Source: Pseudosporangium ferrugineum
GTDB lineage: Bacteria > Actinomycetota > Actinomycetes > Mycobacteriales > Micromonosporaceae
Assembly (NCBI RefSeq): GCF_003002065.1
Contig: NZ_PVZG01000005.1
Location: 372,001 to 436,000 of the forward strand
Reading direction: 5' to 3'
Length of the DNA: 64,000 bases
Shown here: positions 55,476 to 64,000 of the stretch, piece after piece
How positions within the stretch are numbered: position 1 is the first letter of the stretch
Layout: every line of letters starts with the position of its first letter
Program-made: the position numbers and the translations under genes
Notes under the pieces: model-generated
The model's input: the letters and a program-made list of their open reading frames with translations, nothing else
Told to the model about the DNA's origin: nothing
Databases searched by the model: none

Positions 55476-55481
55476 TAACCT
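55476..55481 (+). promoter_or_regulatory. -10 element (TAACCT) of a leaderless promoter for lipA
   Basis: TAACCT ends seven bases before GTG 55489, with no Shine-Dalgarno sequence. Confidence 0.5.
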
Positions 55482-55488
55482 CAGGGTT

Positions 55489-56412
55489 GTGACTATTGCT
55501 CCCGAGGGCCGCCGAATGCTGCGCATCGAGGCGCGCAACGCCGAAACTCCCATCGAGCGGAAGCCGCCGTGGATCAAAGTCAAAGCGAAGATGGGCCCGG
55601 AATACACGCACATGCGTGGCCTGGTCCAGAAGGAAGGCCTGCACACCGTCTGTCAGGAGGCGGGCTGCCCCAACATCTACGAGTGCTGGGAAGACCGCGA
55701 GGCCACCTTCCTCATCGGCGGTGACCAGTGCACCCGCCGGTGCGACTTCTGCCAGATCGACACCGGCAAGCCGGCCGAGTTCGACGCCGACGAGCCCCGC
55801 CGCGTCGGCGAGTCCGTCGCCACGATGGGCCTGAAATACGCGACCGTCACCGGCGTCGCCCGCGACGACCTGCCCGACGGCGGCGCCTGGCTCTACGCCG
55901 AGACGGTGCGCCAGATCCACAAGCTCCAGCCCGGCTGCGGCGTCGAGCTGCTGATCCCCGACTTCAACGCCGACCCGGCCCAGCTCGCCGAGGTCTTCGG
56001 CGCGGCCCCCGAGGTCCTGGCCCACAACGTCGAGACGGTCCCCCGCATCTTCAAGCGCATCCGCCCCGGCTTCCGCTACGAACGCTCCCTCGACGTCATC
56101 ACCCAGGCCCGAGCCGCCGGCCTCGTCACCAAGTCCAACCTGATCCTCGGCATGGGCGAAGAACGCGCCGAAGTCTCCCAGGCCCTCCGCGACCTCCACG
56201 CCGCCGGCTGCGAACTGATCACCATCACCCAGTACCTGCGCCCCACCCCCCGCCACCACCCGGTCGAACGCTGGGTCAAGCCGGAAGAATTCATCGACCT
56301 CCGCGAAGAAGCCGAGCAGATCGGCTTCGCGGGAGTCATGTCAGGCCCCCTGGTCCGCTCGTCCTACCGCGCCGGCCGCCTCTACCAGCAGGCCCTGGCC
56401 GCCCGCGGCTAA
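55489..56412 (+). CDS. lipA: Lipoyl synthase LipA
   Basis: 307 residues. Both clusters are present: the auxiliary-cluster ligands in [13 protein letters not shown] and the radical-SAM CTRRCDFC. The C-terminal SSYRAGRL supplies the serine ligand of the auxiliary cluster. [20 protein letters not shown] and [20 protein letters not shown] are family motifs. It inserts two sulfurs into protein-bound octanoyl groups made by LipB. It needs Fe-S supply (ErpA-like protein and desulfurase in this window). Confidence 0.97.
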   Translation: MTIAPEGRRMLRIEARNAETPIERKPPWIKVKAKMGPEYTHMRGLVQKEGLHTVCQEAGCPNIYECWEDREATFLIGGDQCTRRCDFCQIDTGKPAEFDADEPRRVGESVATMGLKYATVTGVARDDLPDGGAWLYAETVRQIHKLQPGCGVELLIPDFNADPAQLAEVFGAAPEVLAHNVETVPRIFKRIRPGFRYERSLDVITQARAAGLVTKSNLILGMGEERAEVSQALRDLHAAGCELITITQYLRPTPRHHPVERWVKPEEFIDLREEAEQIGFAGVMSGPLVRSSYRAGRLYQQALAARG

Positions 56413-56989
56413 CCAGACCGCCGGGCCGGGCGCCTCCGGGCCGAGCGCCGCAGCCGAGCCGGACGCCGCAGCCGAGCCGGACGCCGCAGCCGAGCCGGGT
56501 GCCTCCGGTCCGGGTGCCGCAGCCAAGCCGGGCGCCGCAGCCGAGCCGGGTGCCTCCGGTCCGGGTGCCGCGGCCGGGCTTGTGCTGCGGCCGGGCCGGG
56601 TGCCACAGCCAAGCCGGGCCGGGCGCCGCGGCCGGGCTTGTGCCACGGCCAGGCCGGGTGCCTCCGGTCCGGGTGCCGCCGCCAGGCCCAGGGGGACCCA
56701 CAGGCCCGACGGATGCGCCTCGCGCCCCGGACACGGCGCCGCCCGGCCAGGAGAACCCACCGGCCCGACGGATGCGCCCCGCGCCCCCAGACGCGGCGCC
56801 CGGGGCGCGCCGAGCTCGCCCAGGCCGAGCCGCGCCAAGCCGAGCCCGGCGGCGCCAAGCCGAGCCACGCCAAGCCCGGCCACGCCGGGCCGAGCCACGC
56901 CGGGCCGGGCCGGGCCGGGCCGGGCCGGGCCGGGCCGGATAAGCGTCCCGCTCCCGGGCCGGCGACGGCCGGGCCGGGGCCGAGCCGAG
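56413..56989. other. Gene-free interval with CCGAGCCGG-type repeats
   Basis: 18-base units (core GCCGCAGCCGAGCCGG) at 56430-56500 are followed by GGGTGCCTCCGGTCCGGGTGC three or more times. A run of about seven GGGCC units lies at 56906-56938. Open frames here are repeat artefacts. Confidence 0.75.
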
Positions 56990-59845
56990 TCAGTCGAGCA
57001 GGCCTAGTCGGTGGGCTACCGCCGCTGCCTCGCCGCGGCTGGTTACCGAGAGTTTGGCGATGATGCGGGACACGTGGACGCTGGCCGTCTTCGGCGAGAT
57101 GTAGAGCTGCTCGGCGATGCGGGCGTTGCTGTGGCCCTCCGCCACCAGGGTCAGCACCTCTCGTTCGCGGTCGGTCAGGGACTCCGTGCCCGAGAGGACG
57201 GGGTGCGTCGCCGAGCGGAGGCCGAGGCGGCGGGCGAGGGTGTCCGCTTCCTCGGACAGGGGGCCCGCGCCGAGGGCTCGTGCGATCGCCGCTGCTTCCT
57301 CGATTGCCTGGCCCGCCGCCGTGCGGTCGCCCGCTGCCGCCTCCGATGCCGCGTAGCCGAGGAGGGCCGCCGCCAGCGGATGTCGCTGGCCGTCGGTGCG
57401 CCAGGCCTCGACCGCCGCGTGCCACAGGTCAGGGGTGCCGCCGTTCAGGAGCGCACGGGTCTGTGCCGCGTACGCCCGGTCGGCCGGATAGCGTTCGGGC
57501 AGGTCGGCGGCGAGGTGCGCGGCCTTTTCACGTACGTCGGGGGCGTCGAGGGCGGCGGCAGCGGTGACTAGCGGCCAGCCGTACCGGGGGCGGTCGGTGA
57601 TGGTCGGGTCGGTGATGGCGGCGCGGGCGGCGGCGAGTTCCGTGGCCGGGTCGGCGGCGTGGCGGGCCGCGAGGATGCGGAGCTCCAGGAGCGACAGGCG
57701 GTTCTCGCGGTGCAGGTACGGCCGGCCGAGGAACGCCACCGCCCGCTGCACCAGCGGCTGGGCGCCGTCGTGGCCGCGCGCGAGCCGCAACCGGGCCCGG
57801 AGCCGCAACCAGGGCAACGCCAGCGTTCCCGGCGGGTCGTGGCGGGCCGCCTCCTCGAGCCGGGCGTCCGCCTCGTCCCAGCGGCCCAGGGCAAGGAGCG
57901 CCTCGGCGTGGTTGGCCAGCAGGAACACGCCCGTGGTGCGGCTGACCCCGACCCGGTCCGCGTACGGGACGCCCTCGGCCGCCGTGGTCGCCGATTCCTC
58001 GTAGCGGCCCAGCTCGAACAGCGAATCGGAGATGTTCACCAGGGACTTGGCGAGCCCGGGCAGGTCACCGGCCTCGCGGGCGCGCGCGGCCGCCGCCCGC
58101 ATGGACGGTAGCGCCTCGTCGGCGGAGAGCCGGCCACCGCAGACCTTCCCGTACGTGATGGTCGCGGCCACCTGGGTCGCCACGTCACCCAGCTCGGCCG
58201 CCGCCGCCATCGCGCGCCTCGCCACGTCGCCCGCCTCGGTGTCATCCACGCCTCCGAGCTGGTACGCCACGTCCGCCATCAACCGGATCTGCTCCGCCGA
58301 GCGCGGCGCCGCGAGCAGCAGCCGGTACGCCTCCCGCGCCTCGGCCGCCCCGTCACTGGTGCCGGCGTTGAAGAGCAGTTTCGCGCGGCGTACCAGCAGG
58401 CGGGCGGCGCGCAGCGGCTCGGCAGCGGCGTCGAGGTCGGCCAGCGCGGCCCTGGTCAGCGTGAGGGCGCGCTGGTGGTCGCCCGCGTCGATGGCGGCGA
58501 GCGCGCTCTCCTCGAGCAGGTCGAGATGGCCGGCGCCGAGGCGGTCGGCCGCGTCGTCGACCAGCTCCCACAGCTCGAGGACCCGTTCCAGAAGACGGGA
58601 CTGCTCCGCGTACGCATATCGTCGGCCGGCGGCGTCGGCAGCGAGCCGGGCCGCCGTCAGGGCCCGAGGATGATCATGGGCGGCATACCAGTGGTGGGCG
58701 ATCTCGGCCGGCGCCCGGCCCATCGCGACCAGGTGCGGCTGCGCCTCGACGGCCCGGGCATAGCGGGCATGCAGGCGTGCGTGCTCCCCCGGCAGAAGAT
58801 CATCGTGTACGGCCTCACGCACGAGCGCATGGCGGAACTCGTAATCGCCGTCGGCCCCGACCACGACGAGCTGGGCCGCGACGACGATCCGCAGCGCGGA
58901 CTCCAGCTCGGCCTCGTCCATCCCGGCGACCGCGGTCAGCAGCTCGTGCCCGAACGTGGTGCCGCCGGCGGCTGCCACCCGCAGCACCCGCTGGGCCTGC
59001 TCGGGCAGCTGGTCGACGCGGGTCAGCAGCAGGTCGCGGAGGCTGTGCGGGATGTCGCAGCACCGCGGGTCGCCCGACGCCGCGAACTGCTCGATGAAGA
59101 ACGGGTTGCCCTGGGCACGCTCGTGCACCGTGTCGACCAGCGCGGGTTCCGGCTCGGCGCCCAGCAGAGCGGTGAGCAGCTGGCCGGTGCCGTCGCGGTC
59201 CAGCCGGTCGAGCTCGACGCGTTGCACCCCGCGTACCCGATCGAGCTCGGCCAGGAACGGCCGCAACGGATGGCCGCGGTGCAGCTCGTCGGTGCGATAG
59301 GTCGCGACCAGCAGCACCTGCGGCAGCCGGGCCGACCGCACCAGAAAACCGATGAGGTCGCGCGTCGACCGGTCGGCCCAATGCAGATCCTCGAGTACGA
59401 GCACCAGCGGCCGTTCCGAGCTCACCCGCCCGAACAGCCCGGCGACCAGCTCGAACAGGTAGCCGCGCCGGCTCTCCGGCACGCCCTCGCCGACCGGCAC
59501 CAGCTCGGGCAGCAACCGGGCGAAATCCCGCTCCCGCCCGTCGAGCACGCCCGCACCGTCGGCCCGCACCACCTCCCGCAACGCCGCGGCGAACGGCGCG
59601 AACGGCAACCCCTCCTCGCCCAGCTCGAGGCACTGCCCGGTGACCACCCGAGCGCCGTCGGCGGCGGCCGCCCGGCAGAACTCCTCGACGAGCCGGGTCT
59701 TGCCGACCCCCGCCTCACCCCCGACCAGCACGACGGAAGGCTCGGCGCTGCGGGTCCGCTTCAGCGCATCACGCAGCGCGGCAAGATCGGCCTCCCGGCC
59801 GACCAGAACACCCTTCCCGGCGTACGCGCTCACGTCGTCGAGCAT
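56990..59845 (-). CDS. Large LuxR-type regulator with N-terminal AAA/STAND ATPase (LAL family)
   Basis: 951 residues from ATG 59845. The N-terminal segment VLVGREADLAALRDAL leads into Walker A GGEAGVGKT (about 39-47) and Walker B LVLVLEDLHWAD. A long TPR-like helical middle follows (DLDAAAEPLRAARLLVRRAK, ATTAAEGVPYADR and similar). The C-terminal LuxR helix-turn-helix is at ~890-945 (LTDREREVLTLVAEGHSNARI, ISPKTASVHVSRI). Such proteins are ATP-dependent activators, often of secondary metabolism or sugar use; the ligand and targets are unknown. No obvious target operon is adjacent. Confidence 0.92.
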   Translation of the reverse strand: MLDDVSAYAGKGVLVGREADLAALRDALKRTRSAEPSVVLVGGEAGVGKTRLVEEFCRAAAADGARVVTGQCLELGEEGLPFAPFAAALREVVRADGAGVLDGRERDFARLLPELVPVGEGVPESRRGYLFELVAGLFGRVSSERPLVLVLEDLHWADRSTRDLIGFLVRSARLPQVLLVATYRTDELHRGHPLRPFLAELDRVRGVQRVELDRLDRDGTGQLLTALLGAEPEPALVDTVHERAQGNPFFIEQFAASGDPRCCDIPHSLRDLLLTRVDQLPEQAQRVLRVAAAGGTTFGHELLTAVAGMDEAELESALRIVVAAQLVVVGADGDYEFRHALVREAVHDDLLPGEHARLHARYARAVEAQPHLVAMGRAPAEIAHHWYAAHDHPRALTAARLAADAAGRRYAYAEQSRLLERVLELWELVDDAADRLGAGHLDLLEESALAAIDAGDHQRALTLTRAALADLDAAAEPLRAARLLVRRAKLLFNAGTSDGAAEAREAYRLLLAAPRSAEQIRLMADVAYQLGGVDDTEAGDVARRAMAAAAELGDVATQVAATITYGKVCGGRLSADEALPSMRAAAARAREAGDLPGLAKSLVNISDSLFELGRYEESATTAAEGVPYADRVGVSRTTGVFLLANHAEALLALGRWDEADARLEEAARHDPPGTLALPWLRLRARLRLARGHDGAQPLVQRAVAFLGRPYLHRENRLSLLELRILAARHAADPATELAAARAAITDPTITDRPRYGWPLVTAAAALDAPDVREKAAHLAADLPERYPADRAYAAQTRALLNGGTPDLWHAAVEAWRTDGQRHPLAAALLGYAASEAAAGDRTAAGQAIEEAAAIARALGAGPLSEEADTLARRLGLRSATHPVLSGTESLTDREREVLTLVAEGHSNARIAEQLYISPKTASVHVSRIIAKLSVTSRGEAAAVAHRLGLLD

Positions 59846-60410
59846 GCCACGCCAACCGGATCCCCCACCGTCCCCGAATGCCCCGCTCACGCCGGAACCC
59901 CCAACCCCTGTTCCGCGTCGGCCGGGTAGCACCCAGCGGCCCCCGTAGCGCGGCCCCCGCGGCCCGATCTGCGCTCGTGTTCCCCCGGGGGATCGGCGCA
60001 TCGCGTCCCCCGCTGCGGACCCGGATTCCCCGGGGTCCGGGTGCTCCGGGTGCGCTGGCACGCCGCCTTGGCGCCGCGCCGGCCCCGCATGCCCCCGTCG
60101 TGCGACTGTGCTGGTCCCCCGTGCACCCCATTTCTGCGGGGTGGCTCGGGGCGGATCCGGGCTCGCCGACCCCCGTGCACCCCGCTTCTACGGGGTGTCT
60201 CGGTCCGGACCCAGGCTCGCTGTCCCCCATGTCCCCGCGGCGTCTCGGGGCGGATCCGGGCTCACCGGCCCCTGTGTCGCCCGCGGCGTCTCGGGGCGGA
60301 CGGGGTTCGCGGGCCCCTGTGTCGCCCGCGGCGTCTCGGGGCGGACCGGGGTTCACGGGCCCCGTGTCCCGCGTGCCCCCTGTGTCCGGCCCTCGCCGAT
60401 GGGGCGGTTC
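59846..60410. other. Gene-free interval with hairpins and 45-base repeats
   Basis: Two similar hairpins (CACCCC with GGGGTG) lie at 60124-60143 and 60178-60197, 54 bases apart. Two ~45-base repeats beginning GTGTCGCCCGCGGCGTCTCG lie at 60274 and 60319. No gene is recognised. Confidence 0.7.
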
Positions 60411-60647
60411 TTACGCCAGTGCCACGGCGCAATGGTCGTGGTTCGCGGTGCTTTCGGCGTACCCTCGGGCCCTGGTTGTTTCGGGGACGCCCGGCCGTAG
60501 CCGGCGCACGGGGCGTGACCACCAGCCCTGCCGGCGCCGGCCGCGCGCCCAGACATCGCGGGCCAGCCGGTATGCCTCGGCCGCCCGCCGCTCCTCGCCC
60601 GCGCGCTGGTGGAAGAGCTCGAGATGCATTCCCGCGTCCTGGAACAT
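60411..60647 (-). CDS. Small hypothetical protein
   Basis: 78 residues from ATG 60647, with GAGGAGA eight bases upstream. The first ~50 residues form an amphipathic, Arg/Glu-rich helix pattern (LELFHQRAGEERRAAEAYRL, ARDVWARGRRRQGWWSRPV) like small actinobacterial stress-type peptides. The C-terminal ~30 residues are unstructured. Function unknown; the gene is supported by its ribosome-binding site and the coding-like N-terminus. Confidence 0.6.
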   Translation of the reverse strand: MFQDAGMHLELFHQRAGEERRAAEAYRLARDVWARGRRRQGWWSRPVRRLRPGVPETTRARGYAESTANHDHCAVALA

Positions 60648-60778
60648 CGGTTTCTCCTCGCTGTCGTTCCGATGTCCTCGACTCTTCGCCCGAAGGCCCC
60701 GCCGCCGCATGGGGAACGTGCCTGATCCTCGCGCCGCCGCGCGCCTTACCCGCGGGTCCCGGCGCCCTGAGGCGGCCT

Positions 60779-60784
60779 TACACT
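60779..60784 (+). promoter_or_regulatory. -10 element (TACACT) of a leaderless promoter for the DUF4191 gene
   Basis: TACACT ends seven bases before ATG 60792, with no Shine-Dalgarno sequence. Confidence 0.5.
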
Positions 60785-60791
60785 TTCGGGT

Positions 60792-61484
60792 ATGGCAAAA
60801 CCCCAGGAGAAGGTGTCGTTCGTCGAGCGCCTGAAGCAGATCGGCCAGGTGTTCGCGTTCACGGCGCGGCAGGACCGGTGGTTCGTCCCGCTGATCATCG
60901 CGGCGGTGCTGATCCCGCTCGCGCTGACGGTGCTCCTGGTGCTCCTGGGCTACGGCTGGATCTGGATCCCGATCGGCATCATGGTGGCCCTGCTGGCCTC
61001 GCTGATCGTCCTCAACCTGCGCTCCAACGCGGCGATGATGAACGCGGCCGAGGGCCAGCCCGGCGCCGCCGCCTCGATCATGGAGAACATGCGCGGCGAC
61101 TGGCGCGTACGCCCCGCCGCCAGCTCCACCACCCAGTTCGACATGGTCCACGTCGTGATCGGCCGCCCCGGCGTGATCCTCCTCGGCGAGGGCCAGCCCC
61201 AGCGCGTCCGCTCCCTGATGGGCCAGGAGAAGCGCCGCCTCTCCAAGGTCATCGGCAACGCCCCGATGTACGACTACATCATCGGCCAGCAGGAGGGCGA
61301 GCTCTCCATCCGCAAACTCCGCACCACGGTGATGAAGCTCCCCCGCAACCTGACCGGCAAGGACGTCAACGCCCTCGACAAGCGTCTCGCCGCCCTGATG
61401 GCCCGCCCCCAGATGCCCAAGGGCGCCATCCCGAAGAACATGCGTCCCTCGAAGGGCGCCTTCCGCCAGCAACGCCCCCGCTGA
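60792..61484 (+). CDS. DUF4191 membrane protein
   Basis: 230 residues. A basic N-terminus (KPQEKVSFVERLKQIGQVF) precedes two helices (FVPLIIAAVLIPLALTVLLV and WIPIGIMVALLASLIVLNL) and the conserved AAEGQPGAAASIMENMRGDW. GRPGVILLGEG and the C-terminal AALMARPQMPKGAIPKNMRP complete the DUF4191 pattern. It is located next to lipA in many actinobacteria (from memory Rv2219), and a role linked to lipoylation or membrane assembly is unproven. Confidence 0.9.
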   Translation: MAKPQEKVSFVERLKQIGQVFAFTARQDRWFVPLIIAAVLIPLALTVLLVLLGYGWIWIPIGIMVALLASLIVLNLRSNAAMMNAAEGQPGAAASIMENMRGDWRVRPAASSTTQFDMVHVVIGRPGVILLGEGQPQRVRSLMGQEKRRLSKVIGNAPMYDYIIGQQEGELSIRKLRTTVMKLPRNLTGKDVNALDKRLAALMARPQMPKGAIPKNMRPSKGAFRQQRPR

Positions 61485-61912
61485 CCCCGCCCGGGCCTGC
61501 ATGGCCCGGCGGCAGGGGTACGGCTTCTCCTGAGGTCTCGCCGCTTCTTCTGAGGTCTTGCCGCCTCTTCTGAGGTCTTGCCGCTTCTTTTAGGGTCTTG
61601 CCGTGCTCGGCGTCCTCGGTTGGCGTGCGCCTTTGGCGTGCACGGTCGGTGTCGGCGCTTGGCGTCTGCGCTCGACTGGCCGCTGCCGGGCGTTACTCCG
61701 TCCTTCCTCGGCTGCCAAGGCACCTAGCGCGCTCGACTACCGCGTGCACCATGACGGTCTCCGCCCAGCACAGTGCCGGACTCCGCCCGCAGGGCCCCGC
61801 TCGATCCCCGCCATTAACGCGCCTGGGCCGCCAATTCTTACATTCTTCTGACTCCGATGAATTGGCATGGCCGGAGGCGGAAATTGTCGCCCGGACGCGG
61901 GAGAATTGACCC
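61485..61912. other. Interval with 20-base repeats and a lower-GC promoter-like patch
   Basis: Four 20-base units (core TGAGGTCTTGCCGC) start at 61531, 61551, 61571 and 61591. A locally AT-richer patch at 61815-61905 precedes the next gene and probably holds its promoter; no clear -35/-10 pair could be fixed. Confidence 0.7.
61531..61610 (+). repeat. Four 20-base tandem units
   Basis: Units start at 61531, 61551, 61571 and 61591 and differ at a few bases; they are lower in GC than the other arrays. Confidence 0.85.
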
Positions 61913-62824
61913 ATGCGGCAGCTCCAGTTGTTCACCACGGCGGAACTCTCCGCCATGCGCGACCGGACCGCGTCCCGCCATCACTCACCCGCAGCCGAAC
62001 AATTCCGCCGAACGCACCAGCGCCACCGCACCTGGGGCCTGACCCGCCGCCACGCCGAACGTCTCCCCCACACCCGGAGCCGACCACCCACCACGCCCCC
62101 ACCCGCACCGATCAACTCCACGCCACCGCGCGCTGCTGGCCCAGCCGGCACCGCCGGTCCAGCCGGCACCGCCAGTCCAGCCGGCACCGTCGGCCCGCCG
62201 CACACTGCAGACTCACGACCGACTGCCGGCCCACCTCGCACGACCGGCCCCACGCTGCATCGCCGACGTTTCCCGCAACGGCCGCCCCGGCCGCGACGCC
62301 GCGCCATCTCGCCTTGCCCGCAACGGCCGCCCCGGCCGCGACGCCGCGCCATCCCGCACTGCCCAACTCCCGCCGCCCGCTGCTGGCCAGGCCCACACTG
62401 CCCAACCGGACCGCACGACGCCACCCGAGACCGCACCGTCCAACACGGACCGCCCGACGCCACACAGCACGGCGCCACCCCACACCGACCGCGCGACACC
62501 CCACAGCATCGCGCCACCCCACACCCACCGCGCGACACCCCACAGCATCGCGCCACCCCACACCCACCGCGCGACACCCCACAGCATCGCGCCACCCCAC
62601 ACCCACCGCCCGCCGCCACACAGCACGGCGCCTCCCGACATCAAGAGCGCGACGCCGCGCAGGACCGCGCCCTTTTCACCCGGCGCTCGACCCCGGACGG
62701 GCCCGCACCAAGCAACGGCCGCCAAGGCAACCGTTCACCGGGCGCGACGCGACGCCTCCCTCACGTCCTGCTCGCCCGCACCAACCTCTTCATCGCATAC
62801 CGCCCCCTCCCCCTCGACGAATAA
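61913..62824 (+). CDS. Unrecognised protein with conserved-looking N-terminus and repetitive His/Pro/Arg tail
   Basis: 303 residues, ATG with GGGAGA upstream. Residues 1-50 look like a real small domain (RQLQLFTTAELSAMRDRTAS, then a second basic segment WGLTRRHAERL). From ~60 onward the sequence is low-complexity (Pro/His/Arg/Ala/Thr). It includes three exact copies of a 13-residue unit built on ATPHPPRDTPQHR (DNA 62490-62606). I infer that a ~60-80-residue gene was extended by repeat growth. In related genomes an RDD membrane gene often sits between DUF4191 and glnA (from memory); none is seen here. Confidence 0.55.
   Translation: MRQLQLFTTAELSAMRDRTASRHHSPAAEQFRRTHQRHRTWGLTRRHAERLPHTRSRPPTTPPPAPINSTPPRAAGPAGTAGPAGTASPAGTVGPPHTADSRPTAGPPRTTGPTLHRRRFPQRPPRPRRRAISPCPQRPPRPRRRAIPHCPTPAARCWPGPHCPTGPHDATRDRTVQHGPPDATQHGATPHRPRDTPQHRATPHPPRDTPQHRATPHPPRDTPQHRATPHPPPAATQHGASRHQERDAAQDRALFTRRSTPDGPAPSNGRQGNRSPGATRRLPHVLLARTNLFIAYRPLPLDE
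62490..62606 (+). repeat. Three exact 39-base tandem copies within an ORF
   Basis: Copies at 62490, 62529 and 62568. 39 is a multiple of three, so the array keeps the frame of the surrounding ORF (13-residue unit). Shorter GGCCGCCCCGGCCGCGACGC duplications lie at 62279-62350. Confidence 0.95.
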
Positions 62825-63146
62825 CCTCCGCGGCGGCCTAACTTGCCGATTACCGCACCAGTGCACATCGACGAATCAATTCACGTTCAATCGCCGCCGG
62901 CGAGGCCAAACTCGAATCGGCGAATCCTCGTTTGCTTGCCGGCAGCAAAACCCCTCAGCCATGTCGGCACTCAGACTCGCGGCCACAGCCGCGCCGGCCC
63001 CATGGTCGCCGCCGACGACGGACGACGACAAGCTCGGAGAGGCAACGCAAAGCGGCGGTCACCATCGGCAGGAGCCGGCAGTGACCGCCGCGTGCGACAG
63101 CGATCGTCAGGGCGGAGCCGAGTGCACGGCTCCGCGGCGAAGACGA
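62825..63146. other. Interval before glnA 3' end, no gene seen
   Basis: 322 bases between two convergent genes. The GC content is visibly lower at 62838-62960. No terminator with T-tract, repeat or coding pattern was recognised. Confidence 0.6.
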
Positions 63147-64000
63147 TCAGACGTTGTAGTACATCTCGAATTCGTGGGGGGTCGGGCGGAGGCGGACCGG
63201 GTCGATTTCGTTGGCGCGCTTCCAGTCGATCCAGGTGGAGATGAGGTCGTCGGTGAAGACGCCGCCGGCGGTCAGGAATTCGTGGTCCGACTCGAGGCTG
63301 TTCAGTACCGCGTCGAGGGAGCCGGGGACCTGCTTGACGTTGCCCCACTCCTCCGGGGGGAGGTCGTAGAGGTCCTTGTCGATCGGGGCCGGGGGCTCGA
63401 TCTTGTTCTTGATGCCGTCGAGGCCCGCCATCATCTGGGCGGAGAAGGACAGGTACGGGTTCGACGACGGGTCCGGGACGCGGAACTCGACGCGCTTGGC
63501 CTTCGGGTTGCTGCCCGTGACCGGGATGCGGGTGCAGGCCGAGCGGTTGCGCTGCGAGTAGACCAGGTTGACCGGGGCCTCGTAGCCGGGGACCAGGCGC
63601 CGGTACGAGTTGACGGTCGGGTTGGTGAACGCGAGCAGCGACGGAGCGTGGTGGAGCAGGCCGCCGATGTACCAGCGGGCCGTGTCGGACAGGCCCGCGT
63701 AGCCGGTCTCGTCGTAGAACAGGGGCTCGCCGCCCAGCCAGAGGCTCTGGTGGGTGTGCATGCCGGAGCCGTTGTCGCCGAAGAGCGGCTTCGGCATGAA
63801 CGTCGCCGTCTTGCCGTGCTCCCAGGCGGTGTTCTTGATGATGTACTTGAACATCTGCATCTGGTCGCCGGCGTGCAGCAGGGTCGAGAACTTGTAGTTG
63901 ATCTCGGCCTGGCCGGCGGTGCCGACCTCGTGGTGCGAGCGCTCGACGGTGAAGCCGACGTCGATCAGGCGGCGCACCATGGCGTCGCGCAGGTCGGAGT
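63147..64000 (-). CDS. glnA: Glutamine synthetase type I, C-terminal part
   Basis: The gene runs off the right edge; about 284 C-terminal residues are visible. Motifs: [71 protein letters not shown]. The adenylylation-site loop [11 protein letters not shown] points to the GSI-beta, GlnE-regulated form. The C-terminus is FEMYYNV. It assimilates ammonia into glutamine. Its location near lipA-DUF4191 matches the glnA1 locus of other actinobacteria. Confidence 0.96.
   Translation of the reverse strand, partial: SDLRDAMVRRLIDVGFTVERSHHEVGTAGQAEINYKFSTLLHAGDQMQMFKYIIKNTAWEHGKTATFMPKPLFGDNGSGMHTHQSLWLGGEPLFYDETGYAGLSDTARWYIGGLLHHAPSLLAFTNPTVNSYRRLVPGYEAPVNLVYSQRNRSACTRIPVTGSNPKAKRVEFRVPDPSSNPYLSFSAQMMAGLDGIKNKIEPPAPIDKDLYDLPPEEWGNVKQVPGSLDAVLNSLESDHEFLTAGGVFTDDLISTWIDWKRANEIDPVRLRPTPHEFEMYYNV

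Noticed and set aside
61598-61909. 103-codon open frame before the gene at 61913
   Set aside because: No ribosome-binding site and Ser/Arg/Ala composition typical of a chance frame; several alternative frames are equally open.
1-64000. tRNA, rRNA or other structural RNA genes
   Set aside because: No GTTCRANNC T-arm context with a matching acceptor stem, and no rRNA-like stretches, were noticed by eye. A tRNAscan-SE run would settle it.

Overview
The window is very GC-rich (visibly about 70-75 %) with dense GTG/ATG-started genes. The gene order matches an actinobacterial chromosome, most likely Micromonosporaceae (Actinoplanes/Micromonospora-like). As I remember it, much of the backbone is collinear with Mycobacterium tuberculosis Rv2192-Rv2220: ctaE-qcrCAB, trpD, ctaC-ctaF, adoK, an erpA/iscA-like gene, glycerate kinase, DUF3043, cobT/cobS, gcvT, pepA, lpd-sucB, TIGR01777, lipB-lipA, DUF4191 and glnA. 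Both window edges cut genes: a DEDD-exonuclease/GIY-YIG protein on the left and glutamine synthetase on the right.

Layout. 0-5 kb holds the cut exonuclease/UvrC-like gene, a short RelA/SpoT homologue whose synthetase half looks degraded, a Nudix hydrolase overlapping a sugar nucleotidyltransferase, and a stand-alone Lrp/AsnC ligand-binding domain. 5-16 kb is the respiratory block: ctaE-qcrC-qcrA-qcrB on the minus strand, a CtaG-type assembly factor, trpD, ctaF/ctaC, and a cysteine desulfurase overlapping a TusA-like protein. 16-24 kb has a P-loop kinase, adenosine kinase, an ErpA-like Fe-S carrier, glycerate kinase, nadA, murA and DUF3043. 24-36 kb is more accessory: azlCD with a divergent XRE-cupin regulator, a three-gene ABC-2 exporter, a 1655-residue proline/acidic/TPR/WG-repeat protein, an aldo/keto reductase and an M50 protease. 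36-46 kb has a fused CobU-CobT, cobS, gcvT, pepA, lpd and sucB. 46-64 kb has a TIGR01777 epimerase, two paralogous large membrane proteins, lipB with a DUF5808 gene, an aspartyl-tRNA synthetase, lipA, a large LuxR-type ATPase regulator, DUF4191, an unrecognised protein and glnA.

Functionally the backbone joins the cytochrome bcc-aa3 supercomplex, Fe-S supply (desulfurase, TusA, ErpA), lipoate synthesis with its client enzymes (lipB, lipA, sucB, lpd, gcvT) and the late steps of cobalamin synthesis.

The strongest unexpected signal is in the leader of the minus-strand aspS gene. It carries what looks like a complete T-box riboswitch: an AGTA and GAA-GAC-A specifier loop, AGAGAGC and GCTGCGAA stem I motifs, and the motif GGTGGCACCGCG. 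The bulge base C matches the G73 discriminator of tRNA-Asp. A tandem-repeat array sits between stem I and the T-box motif. Other patterns are a series of leaderless genes (TANNNT 6-8 bases before the start codon), many unrelated GC-rich minisatellites in intergenic gaps and at ORF 3' ends, and a 23-base inverted repeat flanking a 0.5 kb gene-free segment. No tRNA, rRNA, CRISPR array, transposase or prophage gene was seen.
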